A model generated the notes under the pieces. It was not told where the DNA came from, made no database searches, and was given only the letters and a program-made list of their open reading frames with translations. DNA of 64,000 nucleotides from Lunularia cruciata (lineage: Eukaryota > Streptophyta > Marchantiopsida > Lunulariales > Lunulariaceae). The position numbers were made by a program, and so were the translations under genes. Numbering within the stretch: the first letter of the stretch is position 1; each line of letters starts with the position of its first letter. The DNA is taken from the NCBI GenBank assembly GCA_948567375.1, contig OX419756.1:6949001-7013000 (forward strand). Direction: 5' to 3'. Of the stretch, positions 22,300 through 33,360 are shown in pieces.

Positions 22300-25200
22300 G
22301 ACGCAACATCCTCATCTTGCAATTGTTGCTCAAACGCTTGCACCAACACCAGTGCATGTGTCAAATTGGAAGCGGGCTCCCAAGTTGCTTCATAGGAGGA
22401 ATAACCTTTCCACTATACTAGATAGTCCACCCACGGATGGCGAGTTCCATGCATGCATTTTTGGAGAATACGCTCCATTTCATATTCCTCTATGCCATCA
22501 ATGAGTGTTAGACAAGGTTGAATGTCTTGTATAGAATGAGACTGGTCTAATTAGGGAGCATATTTTTGTAGTATGGAAACATAGAACACTGGATGGATCT
22601 TCATTTGTAGTGGTAGCTTGAGGTGATAGGCCACAATGCTGACTCAATGAATAATCGAGAAAGACCCAATAAAACAAGGTCTGAGCTTACGAGGTCCAAC
22701 TGATGTGAGGTTGGTTGTTGATAACCACACCTAATCCCCAACATTGAACTCTATGTGCCTACTACGTGCATCAGCATATTGCTTTTGTCAAGTTTGCGCA
22801 ATCTGTAATCTGTGTTTGGTGCTCTCCACACCTTGTTGGATTCTAGAAACAAGTGTGTTGACTGTGTCGACCTTGGTACCCACAGGACGGATCTTCATCT
22901 AGAAGGTGTGAAGGGATGCTCACCATACATGAAGAAGAACAAGGTGACCTAGGTAGATGCATTCCCTGAATTATTGTAAGCAAATTCCACCAATGGGAGT
23001 ATGGTGTCCCACCTCTCTTGCTCTTCTAAGGTGAAGCCGTGTAACATTTCTTCAATAGTGCGATTAGCCCGCTTTGTTTGTCCATCTATTTGTGGGTGGG
23101 AAGCTGTGGACATGGCCAATTTGGTTTTGAAGAAACCAAAGAGTGTTTGCCAAAACAAATTGGTGAATTGAGTGCCTCTATCAGTTATGAGTACTTGAGA
23201 TAAGCCATGGTGAGAGAAGACTACATCTAAGTATAATTGAGCTAGTTGTAGAGTGGTCACATCCTTGGTGGTAGGGCATACATGAATCATTTTGTTGAGC
23301 CGGTCTACAAAGACCACGATGGAGTTAAACCTTGAGGTGGTCTTTGGTAATTCACACACAAGATCCATACTCACCCATTCCCAACTTTAGGTAGGAGTGG
23401 GGAGAGGTTGAAGGAGCACTACCGGAGCTTGATTAGAAGCTTTATTTTGTTGAAAAAGTAGGCAGCTGCACACGTAGTCCATCACCTCATTGTTCATCTT
23501 AAGTCAATAGTAATGGCATTGGACTGCATCCAAGATGGTGTCCACTTCAACATGACTTCAATGGCCAAATCATGACATTCTGCTAGAATGGTGGTGCGTA
23601 ATTTTGGGAAATTTGGGATCCATAATCTACCATCACAAAAGGTGAGTCCTTGGGTATTGGTGACACCTTTGGATGATTGCACTCCTAATATCTATGGATT
23701 AGTTTTTGTAGCAGCCAGAACCTTTGGCCAGAATTCAAGGTTAATCTCTGCCACCAAGTTGTTTGCAATTGGCATGCGGGCAAATGCATCTACAAGTTGC
23801 TTCTTATCTTCCACATAGGTGATTGTCACATTGAAGTATTGTTGCCACTGTACCCACCAAATCTAATGATGAGATAGATCCTTCTCCGTCTTGAGGTAGA
23901 CTAGAGATTTGTGGTCTATCTCTACTACAAATGCCTTCTTGCCCAGATAGTGCTTCCAATGTTTGGTTGCAAGAATAATGGCCAACTCTTCTTGTTTTGT
24001 GGTGTGGTAGTTGCACTTTGCCGATAACAAAATTTGAGAGAAATATGCAATTGGATGCCATCCGTCATGCCACTCTTGTTGTAGGACTGCTCTTATTGCT
24101 ACGCTTGATACATTTGTAGCCAACTTGATTGGCCATTTTTTATCATACCACTTCAAGGTTGGTGCATGTAGCAAGGCAGCTTTCAATTCTTGAAAGGCCA
24201 ACTCTTGTACGGTTCTCCATGTCTACTTCTTCCCCTTGTCAAGTAGTGTTGTTAAAGGCTATGCAACCTTGGAGAAGTCCTTGACAAATCTAGGATAGAA
24301 TCCCGTCAACCACAAGAAGCTCTTGAGTTGAGTTAGATCTTCTAGTGCACTCCATTTTTGAATGACCTCTATTTTATCCGTCAATACTTGAATGCCCTTT
24401 GCACTTACTCTATGCTCCAAGTAGTCTACTTCAGACTTGCCAAACTTGCACTTTGAGATTTTAGCATACAATTGATTCTATTTTAGAATCTGGAGGACTT
24501 CTTGTATATATTATTTGTGTTCTGTCATTATGCTACTGTATACTAAGATGTTGTCCAAGAAGACAATAACAAACTTATCCAAGTATGGAAAAAATAAGTC
24601 ATTCATTAGACTCATGAAAGTGGCCGGTGCATTGGTGAGGCCAAAAGGCATCACGAGATACTCAAAGTAGCCATACTTGGTTTGAAAGGTAGTTTTGTAC
24701 ACATCCTCTCATGCAATTTGGATTTGATTGTAACCGCTCCACAAGTCCAGTTTGGTGAAGTGTCTTGCCCCACTGAGTTGATCAAACAGGTCATCCATGC
24801 AAGGTAAGGGATATTTGTTCTTCATTGTTTGCTGATTGAGACCCCGATAGTCAATGCACATGTGTATTGTACCATCCTTCTTCTTCACAAACAAGATAGG
24901 AGCCCCATAAAGTGATACGCTAGGTTGGATGAACCTTATTAGTAGCATCTCCTTAACTTGAGTCTTACACTCTACCAACTCATGAGGTGATAGGTGATAT
25001 AGGGCCGTTACAAGGAGGTGTCTTTCTCAAGGGTGTCTCAATTTTATGATCTACTCTCTTTTTTGGTGGGAATCCTAAGGGTAGATCATTGGGAAAGACA
25101 TCTTGAAACTCATCTACCACATCTCCAATTTCTCAAGAATTTGTCCATCAAGTTGTGCACTCTGGACTTCTCTTATTAGACCCATGAAACATCTATTGGT

Positions 25201-25620
25201 CTTATAGACAACTGCCATCCCTATGATATACAAAGGCAGTTCTTTCTTGTGCTAATTTTTCTTTAACCCCAATAATTGACCATTGGTGGGTTTCTTCCTC
25301 CAATCTACCATAGGGTTGTAATGCTCCATCCATGACAAGTCTAAGATTACATCATGACAAGCTAATTGTATCACTCGCCACTCAATTACTTCCTAATATT
25401 CTCCTACAGAGAGTGTTACCCGTCTAGGTGATGATTCAATCCTCTCTATTTGCCCATAAGGTAACTCTACTTCTTCACTCTCATCTCTCTCTAGATCCAT
25501 TCCCAATCTTATTGCAATAAAGCAAGGCAATAAATTCTCTTATGCTCCTAGATCTATTAATACTCTCACTTGATTCCCTTCTAGGACTCAATTCATGACA
25601 ATCAATTGTGAGGTTACCTT
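22300..25620 (-). pseudogene. E2 pol with chromodomain (broken)
   Basis: Minus strand, from 5' to 3': protease (LIDLGA active site, about 25560-25300); RT ([19 protein letters not shown], then FLDNILVY, where the second catalytic Asp of FLDD is Asn; about 25010-24260); RNase H (EELAIILATKHWKHYL, DHKSLVYL; about 24200-23800); integrase (HHCC region 23680-23440, core 23374-22949 with VLITDRGTQFT intact); chromodomain 22500-22385. Several stops and frameshifts. Confidence 0.87.
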
Positions 25621-25699
25621 TCAGGACCTTTGTGCATTCATCTTCTTTCTTTCCTTGCTTCTTTGCTTCTTTATTGAGCAAGTAAGGCCACAAGGTTCA

Positions 25700-25942
25700 T
25701 TTACTGGCAATCTTTGTTTCTCAAAGTGATTTCTACCTCCTCCTCTTCAATGCGCCTCTCCATGTTGTTCAAAGATCACCTTTATGAAGGCCGAGGACCT
25801 CTAGGAAAACAAGCGCGACAGTTAGTAGATATTCGCTCAATATGGCCACAATTGTAACAATAGCATTGTTCTCCTTGAGTTCCTTCTCCTCGTGGAACTC
25901 CATCTCGTTGTTCTTCTACTTGTCAATGCTCTCCTTGAAGCG
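25700..25942 (-). pseudogene. E2 gag, nucleocapsid end
   Basis: Minus strand zinc knuckle with CYNCGHIERISTNC near 25859-25818: the His of CX2CX4HX4C is replaced by Arg. The family TAA is at 25704-25702. A one-base deletion in the GAGGAGGAGG run before it and a one-base insertion after it change the frames relative to the sister elements. Cut at 25943 by element H. Confidence 0.75.
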
Positions 25943-25947
25943 GTCAT

Positions 25948-26360
25948 TGTAAAAGACCGAGACCGAGGAGAGAAATAGGAGAATGGAAACTCACATTGGG
26001 ACACTTGAATGAGGGAAAAACTCCAAATGCCTAGCATGAGCTTTGGCTTTGGTATTTATAGGTAGCATACAAGCACCTTGAAGTTTCTCAAGAAGCTTCC
26101 TTGAGCCACTTTCTTGGAGTGCAAGCCAAGTTAACCAAGAAGCTTCTCAAGAAGCTTCCTTCTAGAAGCCGCCTACTTGGCATGCAAGCTAAGCTAGTTG
26201 GAAGCTTCTAGAAGCTTCCTTCTAGAAGCTACCTGCTTAGGGTGCAAGTTAACTAGTTAGGAAGCTTCCCAAGAAGCTTCTAGAATATTCTAGGCTATTT
26301 TGTCTTATTCTCTACTTTGTAAGCCTGACTAACTTTGTCGCTAAATTCCATATTGTAACA
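25948..26360 (-). repeat. H 3' LTR
   Basis: On the minus strand begins TGTTACAATATGG, carries four clusters of GAA/TTC heat-shock blocks, a TATA box CTATAAATACC at 26061-26051, and ends CTTTTACA. The polypurine tract GGGGGAATA lies directly inside it (26361-26369). Confidence 0.93.
26080..26290 (-). promoter_or_regulatory. Heat-shock element cluster in the H 3' LTR
   Basis: Four clusters: 26080-26099 (GAAgtTTCtcaaGAAgcTTC), 26139-26169, 26201-26229 (contains GAAgcTTCtaGAAgcTTC at 26201-26218) and 26261-26290 (contains GAAgcTTCtaGAAtaTTC at 26273-26290). The 26201 and 26273 sites each match the four-unit consensus nGAAnnTTCnnGAAnnTTCn exactly. They lie about 20-230 bp upstream of the TATA box in the direction of transcription, where heat-shock factor sites act. 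Binding is inferred, not shown. Confidence 0.82.
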
Positions 26361-26427
26361 TATTCCCCCGTCGCTAGTTGGTGACGTCCTCGTCGTGAGT
26401 GAAGCTTTGAATTCCTTGATGGCAGTC

Positions 26428-26580
26428 TATGCATTTTGGAGGTGAGAAAGAGGTTCCCATATGGCATCATGAAGGGGATATCCTTTCCAAAGGACCTTGT
26501 ACTTCGTATGTTGGCAACGGCCTCGTTGAATATGGCAACACGCAAGGATACGATCAACTTCGTACTCCTCATGATCATTG
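26428..26580 (-). pseudogene. H chromodomain
   Basis: Minus strand, in a different frame from the integrase open frame: HEEYEVDRILACCHIQ, then TKYKVLWKGYPLHDAIWEP and a stop. The blocks EYEVDRIL and YKVLWKGYP are typical of an integrase chromodomain. Makes H a chromovirus distinct from family E. Confidence 0.8.
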
Positions 26581-26639
26581 ATAGGGACAGGAAGAGGGGG
26601 AGGTTGGACTCAAGAGGAAAAGGAAAAGGGATTAGGAAC

Positions 26640-27810
26640 AAAAGGTTTCAACTTGGAAACATGAAAGACATGATAGATACGCATGTGGCAAGGTAACGCA
26701 AGTCAATAAGCAACAAGAGAGACAATGTGGGTGATATCAAAGGGTCCTATCCAATTAGGGGCAAGTTTATGAACTTGGGTATCAAGTGGGAGAGGGAGGT
26801 TACTAGAGGATAGCATGACTTTATCACCAACTTCAAAGGTGAGATCACAACAATGGTGGTTTGTATATTGTTTTTGGCGATTCTGAGCAACAAGGAGGTG
26901 AGACTTGGCTTGTTGGAGAGATTGGGATATAGTGGTCAAGAATGTGGAAGTATGAGGAACCTGAGAGGGAGGGGGAGCAAGAAGAGAATCTGGAACAAGC
27001 GGATCTTGGCAAAAATTGAGAAAGAAGGGAGAAAATCCGGTGCTTGCTTGTTTGGAATTGTTGTAGGCAAATTCTGCAACTACAACACATTCATCCCAGT
27101 TGGTATGGTGGACATTGACAAAGGCCCGCAACATATCCTCCAATGTACGATTTGCACGTTCGGTTTGTCCATCAGTTTGAGGATGATAGGCCGTGGACAA
27201 AGCAAGCTTGGTGCCAAGTATATGGAAGAGTGCTTGCCAAAACTTCCCGGTAGATCAAGGATCACGGTCGGAGATGAGTACATGTGGCATCCCATGATGC
27301 TTGAAGACATTGACAAAGTAGATTTGCGCTAAGGTTGGAGCATCCATGGTATCACAGGTTGGTGCCAAGTGGATTTGCTTACTAAGCTTATCCACAAACA
27401 CCACGATTGCGGTGTGTCCTTGTTTTGTCTTTGGCAAGGATGTGATGAGATCCAAGCTCACATGCTCCCAGTGAGCAAATGGAATGGTGAGTGGTTGAAG
27501 GAGTCCACTCGGCTTCTGGTTGTGGGCCGTGTTACGTTGCAACTCTCACATGATCGGACAAAGTCTCAAACATCCCGTGGCATGTTGGGCCACCACCATT
27601 GGCGTTGGGGGGGGGTGCCCAAGGTCTTGTCCACTCCCATGTGACCAGCTATTGGTAAATCATGGGCTTCTTGAAGGCGCACAAGTCAAAGATCACCTTT
27701 GGCTGGAACATAGATCTGGTCTGCATAGAATATAAGGCCTTCCTTGAAGGAGAAGGTGTTGTACTCCTTGTCGTATGCTGTCAGACAATCGTGTACCATT
27801 TGGAAGGAGG
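26640..27810 (-). pseudogene. H integrase (broken)
   Basis: Minus strand. Zinc-finger part decayed (27600-27800). Core with VSLDLITSLPKTKQG, HHGMPHVLISDRD followed by a stop, then STAYHPQTDGQTERANRTL and FAYNNS. C-terminal part FEVGDKVMLSS. One frame change separates it from RT/RNase H (near 27545-27815). Confidence 0.85.
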
Positions 27811-29150
27811 GATCTTGTTATAGAGCTGATTGGAACTCATTATGGACCTTAGGGTCAATGGACACCGTTGTAATTGCCATCGTGATGAGAGGAAGAGCCT
27901 TCAAATCAAGTCGTCGTGATAGAGCATCAGGGATGACATGGAACCGACCTGGTTTGTACTCAAGTTTGATGTCAAATAATTGGATTTGCTCTTCCCATTG
28001 ATGATGCCGACTCTTCATGTGCTCCAAGTGTAAGGTCTGCAATAATGGCTTGTGATCAGTTTGCATGATCACTTGTTTCCCCAAGAGATAATGCCTCCAT
28101 ACCTTGGTGGCATATACCATTGCAAGTTGTTCCCAATCTCAAGTAGAGTAATTTCTTTGAGCTATATTTAGTCAGCAAGACAGAAAGGCAATAGGATGTA
28201 GTCCATCTAGAAATTCTTTTTGCAACACCCCTCCAATTGCAAAGTTAGAAGCATCAAAATCAACCACACAAGGTAGTTGAGGATCATATGGTTGAAGAAT
28301 GGTTCTTGAAGACACTATATGCTTTAACTTATGGAATAATTCTTCATGCTTGGTGGTCCATTGGATGCTCAAGTTCTTTCCCAAGAGGTCAATCAGTGGT
28401 GCAGCCATGTGAGCATAATAATGGATGAACCGTTGGTAAAAACTGGCCAATCCATTGAATGCTCGCACTTTTGTAGCATCTTTTGGGGTAGGCCAATCAG
28501 TAATGGCCTTGATCTTCTCTTCTTCTATCTTGATCCCCTCTGATGAGATCTTATGACCCAAGAAGGTAACCTCCTTCTGCCAAAAAGCACACTTTGACTT
28601 CTTGCAGTAAAATTTTCACTATTGTAGTTGTCTTAGGACTTCTCGCACATGATTCACGTGTTCTACCTTTGTCTTGCTATAAATTAAGATATCATCTAAG
28701 AACACCACCACGGACCGATCCAATAGTCCCTCCAACACCCGATGCATCTGATCCATGAAGACTATTGGAGCATTAGTGAGTCCGAAACGTAGAACTCTCC
28801 ACTCAAAATGTCCATACCTTGTGCAAAAGGTACTCTTTTGCATGTCTTCTCCTTCAATACAAATTTTCCAATAGCCGCTACAAGGATCCAGCTTGGAAAA
28901 GTAGCGTGCTCCACTTAGTTGATCAAGCAGATCACCAATCCGAGGCAAGGGATATGCATTCTTCACGGTTTGCTTATTGAGCCCACAATAATCCATACAA
29001 AAATGAAGTCCTCCATCCTTCTTTGGAACAAATAGTACGGGTGCTCCACAAGGAGAGGTACTATGTCATATGAAATTCTTCTCCAACAACTCTGTAAGTA
29101 TTATTTGCAACTCCACAAACTCCTTTGGTGAGAGCCAATAGATTGGTCTA
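27811..29150 (-). pseudogene. H reverse transcriptase and RNase H (broken)
   Basis: Minus strand RT from about 29060: MDYCGLNKQTVKNAYPLPRI, FSKLDPCSGYW, FGLTNAPIVFMDQM and the catalytic VVVFLDDILIYS (28700-28670), then stop at 28619. Connection part MGHKISSEGIKIEEEKIK at 28561. RNase H with DFDASNFAIGGVLQ, LAMVYATKVWRHYL, TDHKPLLQTL and PDALSRR to 27818. Stops at 28619, 28172 and near 28140. Confidence 0.87.
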
Positions 29151-29346
29151 CTCATTGGAGTACTCCCTAGCAATAACTCGATCTTGAAGGGCATACCTCG
29201 ATCAGAGGGTAATCCCTTTAGCAGATCATCCAGAAATACATCTGCAAACTCCTAAACTATCCAATCAACCATTTCTTGATGAGGCTCTTGGCCTTCCTTA
29301 GATTTTTCTTGTGCAATCGGCTTGATCCACACCGCAAATACAGACT

Positions 29347-29526
29347 TATCTTCCTCCAAAGCTTGCTCTATGGCCGCTTCATTAACAAATTTCCCTTCCA
29401 GGGACTCATCTCTCTTCCAAGCTTGCTCTATGGTTGCCTTCTTGGCAAACTTCCCATCTTGGGACTCATCTCCCTTCCAGATTTGCCCTATGGCTACCTT
29501 CTCGACAAACTTCCCATCTTGGGACT
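29347..29526 (-). repeat. Triplicated 20-residue linker in H pol
   Basis: Between protease and RT the minus-strand frame contains three in-frame 60-bp repeats reading SQDGKFVEKVAIGQIWKGDE, then SQDGKFAKKATIEQAWKRDE and SLEGKFVNEAAIEQALEEDK. Lys/Glu-rich and probably helical. No known function; it lengthens the protease-RT spacer. Confidence 0.85.
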
Positions 29527-29569
29527 GACTTTTCTTAGGCTTCTTATTTAGAGGTGCCAGACAACCTAA

Positions 29570-29992
29570 TTAGAAATTCTTACCTTGGTGTTGTACTTGA
29601 ATTTGTTGTAAGGTCAAATGGAATTGAACCTTATGATGTTCAAGCCAAGGTAGATCCAGAATGATATCATAGTGTAGAGGTGTCACTACAAACCTCATAC
29701 ACTCCAAATATTCCTTCCCAATCTTGAAGGTAATAGGATGTGAGGTGCGGAATGCATAACACTTTCTACCATCCACCATCATCAAACTACTTCCAAACAC
29801 TAGCTTGATAGGAATACACAATTCCTTTGCTACTTGCATAGACATGCAATTCTCTGAACTTCCAGAATCAACCAAAATCCTACAACCCTGATTAGATATC
29901 GTACCTTGCAAGTGAAGCAAACTTGCATAGGTCGAGCCTTCAATCCCATTGGAACTAATCAAGCTCCCATTAGGCGGCTCAAAATCTCCTAC
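29570..29992 (-). pseudogene. H protease
   Basis: Minus strand; retropepsin with active-site motif ILVDSGSSEN (canonical D-S/T-G) and YDIILDLPWLEHH. The frame is open upstream through RILVGDFEPPNGS, overlapping the end of gag, and lies at -1 relative to the gag zinc knuckle. The protease itself has no internal stop; the frame ends with TAA at 29570. Confidence 0.82.
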
Positions 29993-30900
29993 TAGGATTC
30001 TTTGTTTCCTTGATCATTCTCTTCCACAAACTCCATGTGGGCAACTTGTCGAGGTTGCCCATTCCTAAGTGGACATTCAGCAATGCGTTGTCCAACTTGG
30101 GGACAATAAAAGCAACCTCCATTTGTCGTAATCTTTCTTTATTTGTTGTGCCAAGTGGTCTTTGTCGGATAGCAACAATCTCCATTGGTACTGGTTCTTC
30201 CACTCGTGCATAGTGTACTTGTAGGTTTTGTGTAGGGCGAGGTCAAGACCAAGTTGTCACAACCAAGGAATGAAAATGCTCATCCAATTGCATGGCTTCT
30301 TCTATGTTTTGTGGCTCCCGCATGGTCACCTCCAATTTAGTTTGTGACTTCAATCCTCGCACAAATCAATCTAGAACTTCACCTTCTTGGGTATCTAGAA
30401 TTTGCATGATGATGTTCTGAAATTGTGTGATGTAGCTTCTCACAAAGCCAATTTGCCTCAACTCCGCCAATTTATCTTGTGCGGCTCAAGTGGCATTTAT
30501 AGTTTGAAATTGACCAAGTATTGCATCTTTGAATTCTGCCCATGTCAAAATTGGTGTAACAATTTATCATTTAGCTCTTTCTACTTGGAATCGCCACCAA
30601 AGTTTTGCCACGCCATCCAATTGGCTAGAAGCCTAGAGAATTTTTTTCCGCTTGTCTTGAAGATTGGTGGCTTCAAAGTAACGTTTAAAGTCAAACATAA
30701 AATTCTCCACTGTGCTTGGAAGATTCTTGCCTTCAAACACCTTGGGTTTTGGAAATTGAATGTGATCTTCTCCATCTTGAACTAGCGCTTTGTCTATCTA
30801 TTCTCGTCGTTGCTGGTCTCGTTCATCCAAAAATTGAGTAAGATGCTCGATTTGTTGTTGCATTGCAAGGATAACATCCGGTATTACCACCATCGCTACT
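29993..30900 (-). pseudogene. H gag (broken)
   Basis: Minus strand; capsid-type blocks FMFDFKRYFEATNLQDKRKK and LDGVAKLWWRFQVE, then TWAEFKDAILGQF, a proline/basic linker (PVPMEIVAIRQRP), and a knuckle CFYCPQVGQRIAEC at 30114-30073 in which the His is Gln. Ends TAGTAG at 29994-29989. A frameshift lies between PVPMEI and the knuckle, and several stops occur in the capsid. Confidence 0.8.
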
Positions 30901-31151
30901 ACTCTATTCCACTACCCTCAATTTATCTAATTGATTAACACATAGATACAACATGTGCACAGTTCTCCATAAGTTACAACTAGAAGTATCAAGGGTTCCT
31001 GAGACACGATGATCATATGTAGAAAATCCTGCCCAAAGTGCGAGGTGATGAATTGTGTGAAACGATGCTTTGGTAATATCTAGACATGCAAATCCTAATG
31101 GTTTGGCAGAAGTGGATTTGGTGGTCCATAAATTCCATCCATCCCATTCCT

Positions 31152-31163
31152 GCTCTAATACCA
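31152..31163 (-). other. H primer binding site
   Basis: Minus strand TGGTATTAGAGC, one base inside the 5' LTR; one change from the initiator tRNA-Met-type site TGGTATCAGAGC. Confidence 0.85.
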
Positions 31164-31164
31164 A

Positions 31165-31588
31165 TGTAAAAGACCGAAACCAAGGAGAGAAATAGGAGAA
31201 TGGAAACTCACATTGGGACACTTGAATGAGTGAAAAACTCCGAATGTCTAGCATGAGCTTCGGCTTTGGTATTTATAGGTAGCATACAAGCCTCTTGAAG
31301 CTTCTCAAGAAGCTTCCTTGAGCCGCATTCTTGGAGTGCAAGCCAAGTTAACCAGGAAGCTTCTCAAGAAGCTTCCTTCTAGAAACTACCTACTTGGCGT
31401 GCGAGCTAAGCTAGTTGGAAGCTTCTAGAAGCTTCTTTCTAGAAGCTACTTGCTTAGGGTGCAAGTTAACTAGTTGGGAAGCTTCCCAAAAAGCTTCTTA
31501 GATGCTTCTAGAATATTCTAGGCTATTTTGTCTTATTATCTATTTTGTAAGCCTGACTAACTTCATCGCTAAATTCCATATTGTTACA
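31165..31588 (-). repeat. H 5' LTR with heat-shock elements
   Basis: Same architecture as the 3' LTR. Perfect GAAgcTTCtaGAAgcTTC at 31418-31435; further GAA/TTC clusters near 31297-31320 and 31358-31383. TATA box (plus strand GTATTTATAGG) around 31269-31279. It would drive the H transcript leftward through 30900-26400. Confidence 0.92.
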
Positions 31589-31593
31589 GTCAT

Positions 31594-32428
31594 GCTTCTC
31601 AATCTCAAAATCAAAGGTTATCCAATTCCATGGGTACTGGTCCACCCATGTGTGGCATTTCTGCCCAATAGTGTTGAGGTAGAACTACTCTTTCACCTCC
31701 ACCCAATCCTCCTACTATTCTTTGTGCACAAGCAATGGCTTCAAATATCATGCAAGGATTTTGCACCATGACTTTTTGGCAAATCCGCTCCTTCAACCCT
31801 CATTTGAAAATATCAAGAGCCTTTGCTAGACTCATGTCAATTATTGCAACTTGTAGATCCAAAAATGTCTCTATATACTCTTGTATGTTGTTCTTTTGTC
31901 TCAATCCCCATAGTCGGATTTGGGTCATCTTCACGGAATCCACCGATTGGATATTCTTCAACAATCCTTCTTGCATTGTTGTCCACGTGACCTCCCTTCT
32001 CTCTGCCAACATGGATTTTTCCCAAGCATCATACCATGTGAGGGCTTTATTGGTCAAGTACCCGCACACCTGCAACATGCTCAGTGATCTTTGTTGGCAA
32101 CAATTGGAAATATTGATTCATTCTTGAGATCCAATTTTCTACTACTCCCATTGTACGCCACTCCTTACAATGCTCAATGTTGCAGGTCTTCTTCATCCGG
32201 AGTAGCAATGTGGCTTCTTTGTTGACAGGGTCTGTAAGCACGAGTGCCTCTCCAAGTACTTCAGACGTAGGTATTGGGTTTTAAGATGGCTTTTCTTCTT
32301 GCATTGCTTGATCATTCTTGAGGATTTGCACTTGACTTTGTAATGTCTCCATGGTCATCTTAATCTCTCAAAAATTTGTTCAACATCCCTTGCATTTCTT
32401 GCACCAGCTCTTGCAATTGCATATCCAT
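31594..32428 (-). pseudogene. E2 gag, capsid part
   Basis: Minus strand from ATG 32428: MDMQLQELVQEMQGML-like start, coiled coil, WISRMNQYFQLLP, ALTWYDAWEKSMLAERREV and MPHMGGPVPMELDNL, ending at the H insertion. At the gag position where E1 and E3 have TAG, E2 keeps TGG (Trp). One frameshift near 32080-32160 and several stops. Confidence 0.82.
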
Positions 32429-33020
32429 GGTTCTTGCAACACTCAATTGCTAATGTCTACTTCAATACCGAGTGAATATGATAACTCTAGAAAATGCACA
32501 AACTATCAGAACTACCATTGGAGATCTCAAAAACTATCACTCGTTGATAATACTCCTCACTAAAACTCCTAACCACAAAATCTCTAAACATCACTTTCAG
32601 TCTCAAAACATAATAAATATCTACTTGAGTGTTGAAAGGGAGACAATTTGGGACATTCACATCCATAACATCATAATAGAATGTAGATTGTCAAATCCCA
32701 CTCTCTATTGTATACCACCACCAAGTTTGGGGAGTTCATCACTCTATCCATGAGTTATGCTCCAAAGTGATAAACTAACGATACTCTTATTTGCTCACGC
32801 TGGATTTACATAACCTTGATGTGGAATGGATTCAAGAATAGAAAGCTAGGTGCAGGAAATTGTTCTCTCAATGAATCCATCCCATCCGCTCTCTAAAGCC
32901 CTTCCTAAGTCTGGCAATTACTCTATGTTCTCCACTCAAATTACTTAGTTTTAGTAGTTCATGGTCTTCCAAGAGAGGTGATCCACTCTCTTGGACTAAA
33001 ACACTTGCTTTGATACCATT
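32429..33020 (-). other. E2 untranslated leader and primer site
   Basis: About 590 bases between the 5' LTR and gag. The minus-strand primer site TGGTATCAAAGC lies at 33018-33007. The leader is conserved with E1 (15164-15753), E3 (34119-34708) and E4 (51501-52066), as expected for packaging and regulatory RNA. Confidence 0.75.
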
Positions 33021-33360
33021 ATAATACTCCAAGGACAAGAGAAGAGAGAAAACATAGATTTTGCACTCAATCATTTGATGCCCCAAAGGAGCACCTTCTC
33101 TTTATTATATAGACAAAGAGTATCTCTTCCAAGGAAGCTTCACCATAGGATAGGCACATAGATAGGTGACATGTCAGCAAGCTCCACCCTTGGATTACCT
33201 ACTTGGATAAGTGACATGTTGGTCTTGGTCTTATCTAGTTTGTCAAACAAGCTTTGACTAGAGTGAATCTTTTAAGGAATCTTCCTATAGGAATTTCATA
33301 ATCACGTGGGTGAGGTACCATTAGAAAGCTCTTGACAAGACAAAGCAAGGGGAGGGAAAG
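33021..33360 (-). repeat. E2 5' LTR, left piece
   Basis: Reverse-complement E-family LTR, TAATACTCCAAGG...GGAGGGAAAG, cut at 33360 by E3. It continues at 39848 after the duplicated GAAAG (33356-33360 and 39843-39847). Confidence 0.9.

Larger units (their letters stand above)
25948..31588 (-). mobile_element. H: full-length Ty3/gypsy chromovirus with heat-shock-element LTRs, inside E2 gag
   Basis: 5641 bp. LTRs 25948-26360 (3') and 31165-31588 (5'); target-site duplication GTCAT at 25943-25947 and 31589-31593. The interrupted host reads CTTGAAGCGGTCAT | GCTTCTCAATC, matching the uninterrupted E4 site CTTGAAGCGGCCATGCTCCTC near 50650. Primer site, gag, protease, RT, RNase H, integrase, chromodomain and polypurine tract are all present but broken. 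The LTRs differ at roughly 6-8% of positions by eye. Confidence 0.95.

Noticed and set aside
26436-27735. Several plus-strand open frames inside H
   Set aside because: They are antisense shadows of the minus-strand integrase and chromodomain, whose motifs are unambiguous.
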